Part shown: piece after piece, positions 13,542 through 15,438 of the stretch
Position numbering within the stretch: position 1 is the stretch's first letter
Layout: each line of letters begins with the position of its first letter
DNA from: Claveliimonas intestinigallinarum
GTDB lineage: Bacteria; Bacillota; Clostridia; Lachnospirales; Lachnospiraceae
Length of the DNA stretch: 15,438 nucleotides
Direction: 5' to 3'
Assembly (NCBI GenBank): GCA_019115145.1
Contig: DXED01000002.1
Location: 1-15,438, forward strand
Notes under the pieces: model-generated
Seen by the model: the letters and a program-made list of their open reading frames with translations, nothing else
Told to the model about the DNA's origin: nothing
Database searches by the model: none
Made by a program: the position numbers and the translations under genes

Positions 13542-13570
13542 ATAATACCTCGCAAAACTGGAAATGTCAA
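13542..13570 (-). promoter_or_regulatory. Near-consensus promoter with A/T-rich upstream element
   Basis: On the minus strand TTGACA (13570-13565), a 17-base spacer and TATTAT (13547-13542) form the best promoter in the window. A second TATAAT overlaps at 13544-13539. About 100 bases upstream are extremely A/T-rich, like an UP element. It points into the candidate small RNA. Confidence 0.75.
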
Positions 13571-13679
13571 TATAAAAAACAGAAAAAATAAAATAAATAA
13601 CGAAAATAACAGATTAAAAAGAATTATAAACAAAATAAAAATTTTAGTTTGCATATAAAAATCAAAATTTTCAGATAAA

Positions 13680-13710
13680 ACAGGAGCGGACCTTTAAGGT
13701 CTGCTCCTGT
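13680..13710 (-). terminator. Terminator of the GH3 beta-glucosidase gene
   Basis: ACAGGAGCGGACC (13680-13692) pairs with 13698-13710 over 13 positions with one G-U and a 5-base loop. On the minus strand TTTTAT follows. It starts 14 bases after the gene's TAG. Between it and the small-RNA promoter (13571-13679) I see only A/T-rich DNA. Confidence 0.85.
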
Positions 13711-13724
13711 GTGGATCTCAGGGG

Positions 13725-15438
13725 CTACCTGACGGTGTCGGCAGCCTCCTGGAGTGTCTGGATGAGGGAAGTCAGCTCCTCCTCCGACAGTCCGGAGAAG
13801 CTCTTGAAGGAGCGGAGCGGAGAGTTCTCCAGCATTTTCAGAGTCATTTCCGGGGTGATAGCCTCGGAAGCGGCCTCTGAGGAGTTGTCTCCGCCTCCGG
13901 TCATGTCTGAGGCCAGATCCGTCATCATGGAGCGGATGACAGGGGCGGTCCGCTCATCTGCCAGAAGCTCTGCCACGGTGGTGTTCCTGTGGATGTGGAA
14001 GGGAAGCTGTGTCTCTGTGACAAAGTGGACGGTCTTTGTCAGGCGGATGTCCCTTGAGGAGGCCCCGGCCAGGATCTCGTAGTCGCCGGTGGCCGCGTAC
14101 CAGTCGTGTATCCGCGTGTTGTACCAGGCGAAGCTGCGCTTGTCCAGCGTCATCTCCACAGTCTTCTCCTGCCCCGGCTCCAGGAAGACCTTGGTGAAGT
14201 TTTTCAGCTCCTTCACCGGCCGGTTTGCAGCGCCTGTCCGGTCTGCCACGTAGAGCTGCACGATCTCCTTTCCGGCCACGGTTCCGGTGTTTTTCACCTT
14301 GAGGGACACGGTCAGCGTGTCGCTGTCCGAGAGCTGTCCTCTGGAGAGCTGCATGTCGCTGTACTGGAAGGTGGTGTAGGAGAGCCCGTGGCCAAAGGGG
14401 AAGCGTACGTCCATCTCCTTCGTGTCATAGTACCGGTAGCCCACGAACACCCCTTCTTTGTACTCTACCGTCTGCCCGTCTCCCGGGAAATTCAGATAGG
14501 AGGGATTGTCCTGCAGCTTCAGGGGGATCGTCTCAGCCAGCTTCCCGCAGGGATTGGCAAGGCCGAAGAGGAGGCGCACCTGGGCGGCGCCCACCGCCTG
14601 GCCGCAGAGGTAGGATTCCAGGATGGCATTTACATCGCCGGCCCAGGGCATCTCCACCGGGGAGCCATTGTGGAGGACAACGACCGTGTTTTTCTGTACT
14701 CGGAGGATTTCCCGGATAAGCTCATTCTGGCACTCTGGCATCTGCATGTGAGACCGGTCGTAGCCCTCGGACTCAAAGGCGTCCGGGAGGCCGGCGAAGA
14801 TGACGGCAACGTCCGCCTCCTCTGCGGCCTTTACCGCCTCGGCGAGGAGGGCCGGGTCGGTCCTGTCCTCCGCTGTATCGTAGCCCTGGGCGTAGGTGAT
14901 ATCAGAGGTGATCTCCGGCAGCTGTCCTGCCGCCGCCAGAGCGCCCGTGATCTTGCAGGAGTTGATGTGGGAGCTGCCGCCGCCCTGGAATCTGGGCTTC
15001 TGGGCAAATTTTCCGATAAAGGCGATCTTCTTTCCCGCTTTCGGCAGGGGGAGAAGACCATCATTCTTTAGGAGGACCATGGATTCCTCCGCGATCTTTT
15101 CCGCAAGCCTGTCATGCTTCTCCTTGTCAAAGTCGCCGGGCCTGCGGTGGTCCGCGAATTTAAAGATGATGCGCAGGATGCGCTCCACGGCTCTGTTAAG
15201 GACAGCCTCGTCCAGGGTCCCGTCTTTGACAGCGGCCACGATCTCTGCGTCCGTGTGTCCGCCGCTGGCGGGCATCTCCAGGTCCAGCCCGGCCTCCAGT
15301 CCCCGGACTCTGTCGTTGACAGCGCCCCAGTCGGACATGACATAGCCCTCAAAGCCCCACTCGTCCCGCAGGACCTCTGTCAGGAGCCAGTGGTTTTCGG
15401 AGGCAAAGGTGCCGTTGATCTTGTTGTAGGAGCACATG
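13725..15438 (-). CDS. GH3 beta-glucosidase, 5' end outside the window
   Basis: This is the last 571 or so residues of a large glycoside hydrolase family 3 enzyme; the first Met visible (15437) is internal, in MCSYNKING. Domains in order are the end of the GH3 N-terminal barrel with nucleophile Asp in GYVMSDWGAVNDR, and the GH3 C-terminal domain (AEESMVLLKNDGLLPLPKAG, FIGKFAQKPRFQGGGSSHIN), with FESEGYDRSHMQMPECQ supplying the likely acid/base Glu. RFPFGHGLSYTTFQY leads into a fibronectin-III-like domain (KEIVQLYVADRTG, VKELKNFTKVFLEPGQ). A roughly 100-residue tail is rich in Ser/Glu (SSEAASEAITPEMTLKMLEN). There is no signal visible in this part. It probably hydrolyses beta-glucosides from plant material; the exact substrate cannot be read from sequence. 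It ends at its own terminator and has no partner gene in the window. Confidence 0.93.
   Translation of the reverse strand, partial: MCSYNKINGTFASENHWLLTEVLRDEWGFEGYVMSDWGAVNDRVRGLEAGLDLEMPASGGHTDAEIVAAVKDGTLDEAVLNRAVERILRIIFKFADHRRPGDFDKEKHDRLAEKIAEESMVLLKNDGLLPLPKAGKKIAFIGKFAQKPRFQGGGSSHINSCKITGALAAAGQLPEITSDITYAQGYDTAEDRTDPALLAEAVKAAEEADVAVIFAGLPDAFESEGYDRSHMQMPECQNELIREILRVQKNTVVVLHNGSPVEMPWAGDVNAILESYLCGQAVGAAQVRLLFGLANPCGKLAETIPLKLQDNPSYLNFPGDGQTVEYKEGVFVGYRYYDTKEMDVRFPFGHGLSYTTFQYSDMQLSRGQLSDSDTLTVSLKVKNTGTVAGKEIVQLYVADRTGAANRPVKELKNFTKVFLEPGQEKTVEMTLDKRSFAWYNTRIHDWYAATGDYEILAGASSRDIRLTKTVHFVTETQLPFHIHRNTTVAELLADERTAPVIRSMMTDLASDMTGGGDNSSEAASEAITPEMTLKMLENSPLRSFKSFSGLSEEELTSLIQTLQEAADTVR

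Noticed and set aside
14106..15071. 321-residue plus-strand frame opposite the GH3 gene
   Set aside because: It is antisense to unmistakable GH3 motifs and has no recognisable domain.
1..15438. CRISPR array, tRNA, rRNA, intact transposase, prophage genes or defence operon
   Set aside because: None was seen; the only mobile-element signal is the relaxase and nuclease debris at the left end.

Overview
The window looks like a chromosomal segment of a gut Clostridia bacterium, most likely Lachnospiraceae. The reasons are AGGAGG-type ribosome binding sites, GC-rich genes separated by AT-rich spacers, a bile salt hydrolase close to the Clostridium perfringens enzyme, small proteins typical of Lachnospiraceae (the so-called Hsp90-like CDCPAC protein and a DUF6472-type protein), and several glycoside hydrolases. 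No plasmid or phage module is intact.

Layout. Bases 1-1427 are a visibly AT-richer scar of a mobile element: a frameshifted fragment of a MobV/Pre-type relaxase runs directly into a 5'-truncated, frameshifted FokI/Mrr-like nuclease. From 1689 the sequence becomes ordinary GC-rich chromosome. It carries a QueG-like double-cluster [4Fe-4S] protein (minus), a bile salt hydrolase (plus), and a membrane GGDEF diguanylate cyclase (minus) split by a one-base shift in a C5 run. A GNAT acetyltransferase follows, preceded by a structured leader that ends in an intrinsic terminator. Next comes a plus-strand cluster: a TPR-type XRE regulator, an esterase-713-like hydrolase, and an unusual fusion of a NeuD/PglD-type sugar acyltransferase with a NahK-like hexosamine kinase.

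The most striking locus is 9809-10105 on the minus strand. What appears to be a 64-residue ORF reads upstream through one in-frame UGA into a 98-residue protein with a CxxU motif. A textbook-like bacterial SECIS hairpin (8-bp stem, GGU loop, loop 28 nt after the UGA) follows the UGA. I interpret it as a small selenoprotein. purC lies upstream on the same strand.

The right part holds the CDCPAC small protein, a DUF6472-type protein and a membrane-anchored NagZ-like GH3 enzyme (all plus). A 470-bp AT-rich gap follows, in which a near-consensus minus-strand promoter (TTGACA, 17 bp, TATTAT) with an A/T-rich upstream region drives a region of three imperfect Shine-Dalgarno-like repeats ending in a strong hairpin: a candidate small RNA of about 230 nt. 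The window ends inside a large GH3 beta-glucosidase on the minus strand.

Shared themes are gut-habitat carbohydrate and bile chemistry (bile salt hydrolase, NahK-like kinase, two GH3 enzymes) and unusual RNA-level features (SECIS, structured leader, candidate sRNA). All functions are inferred by recognising motifs and remembered family sequences; no database search was run.
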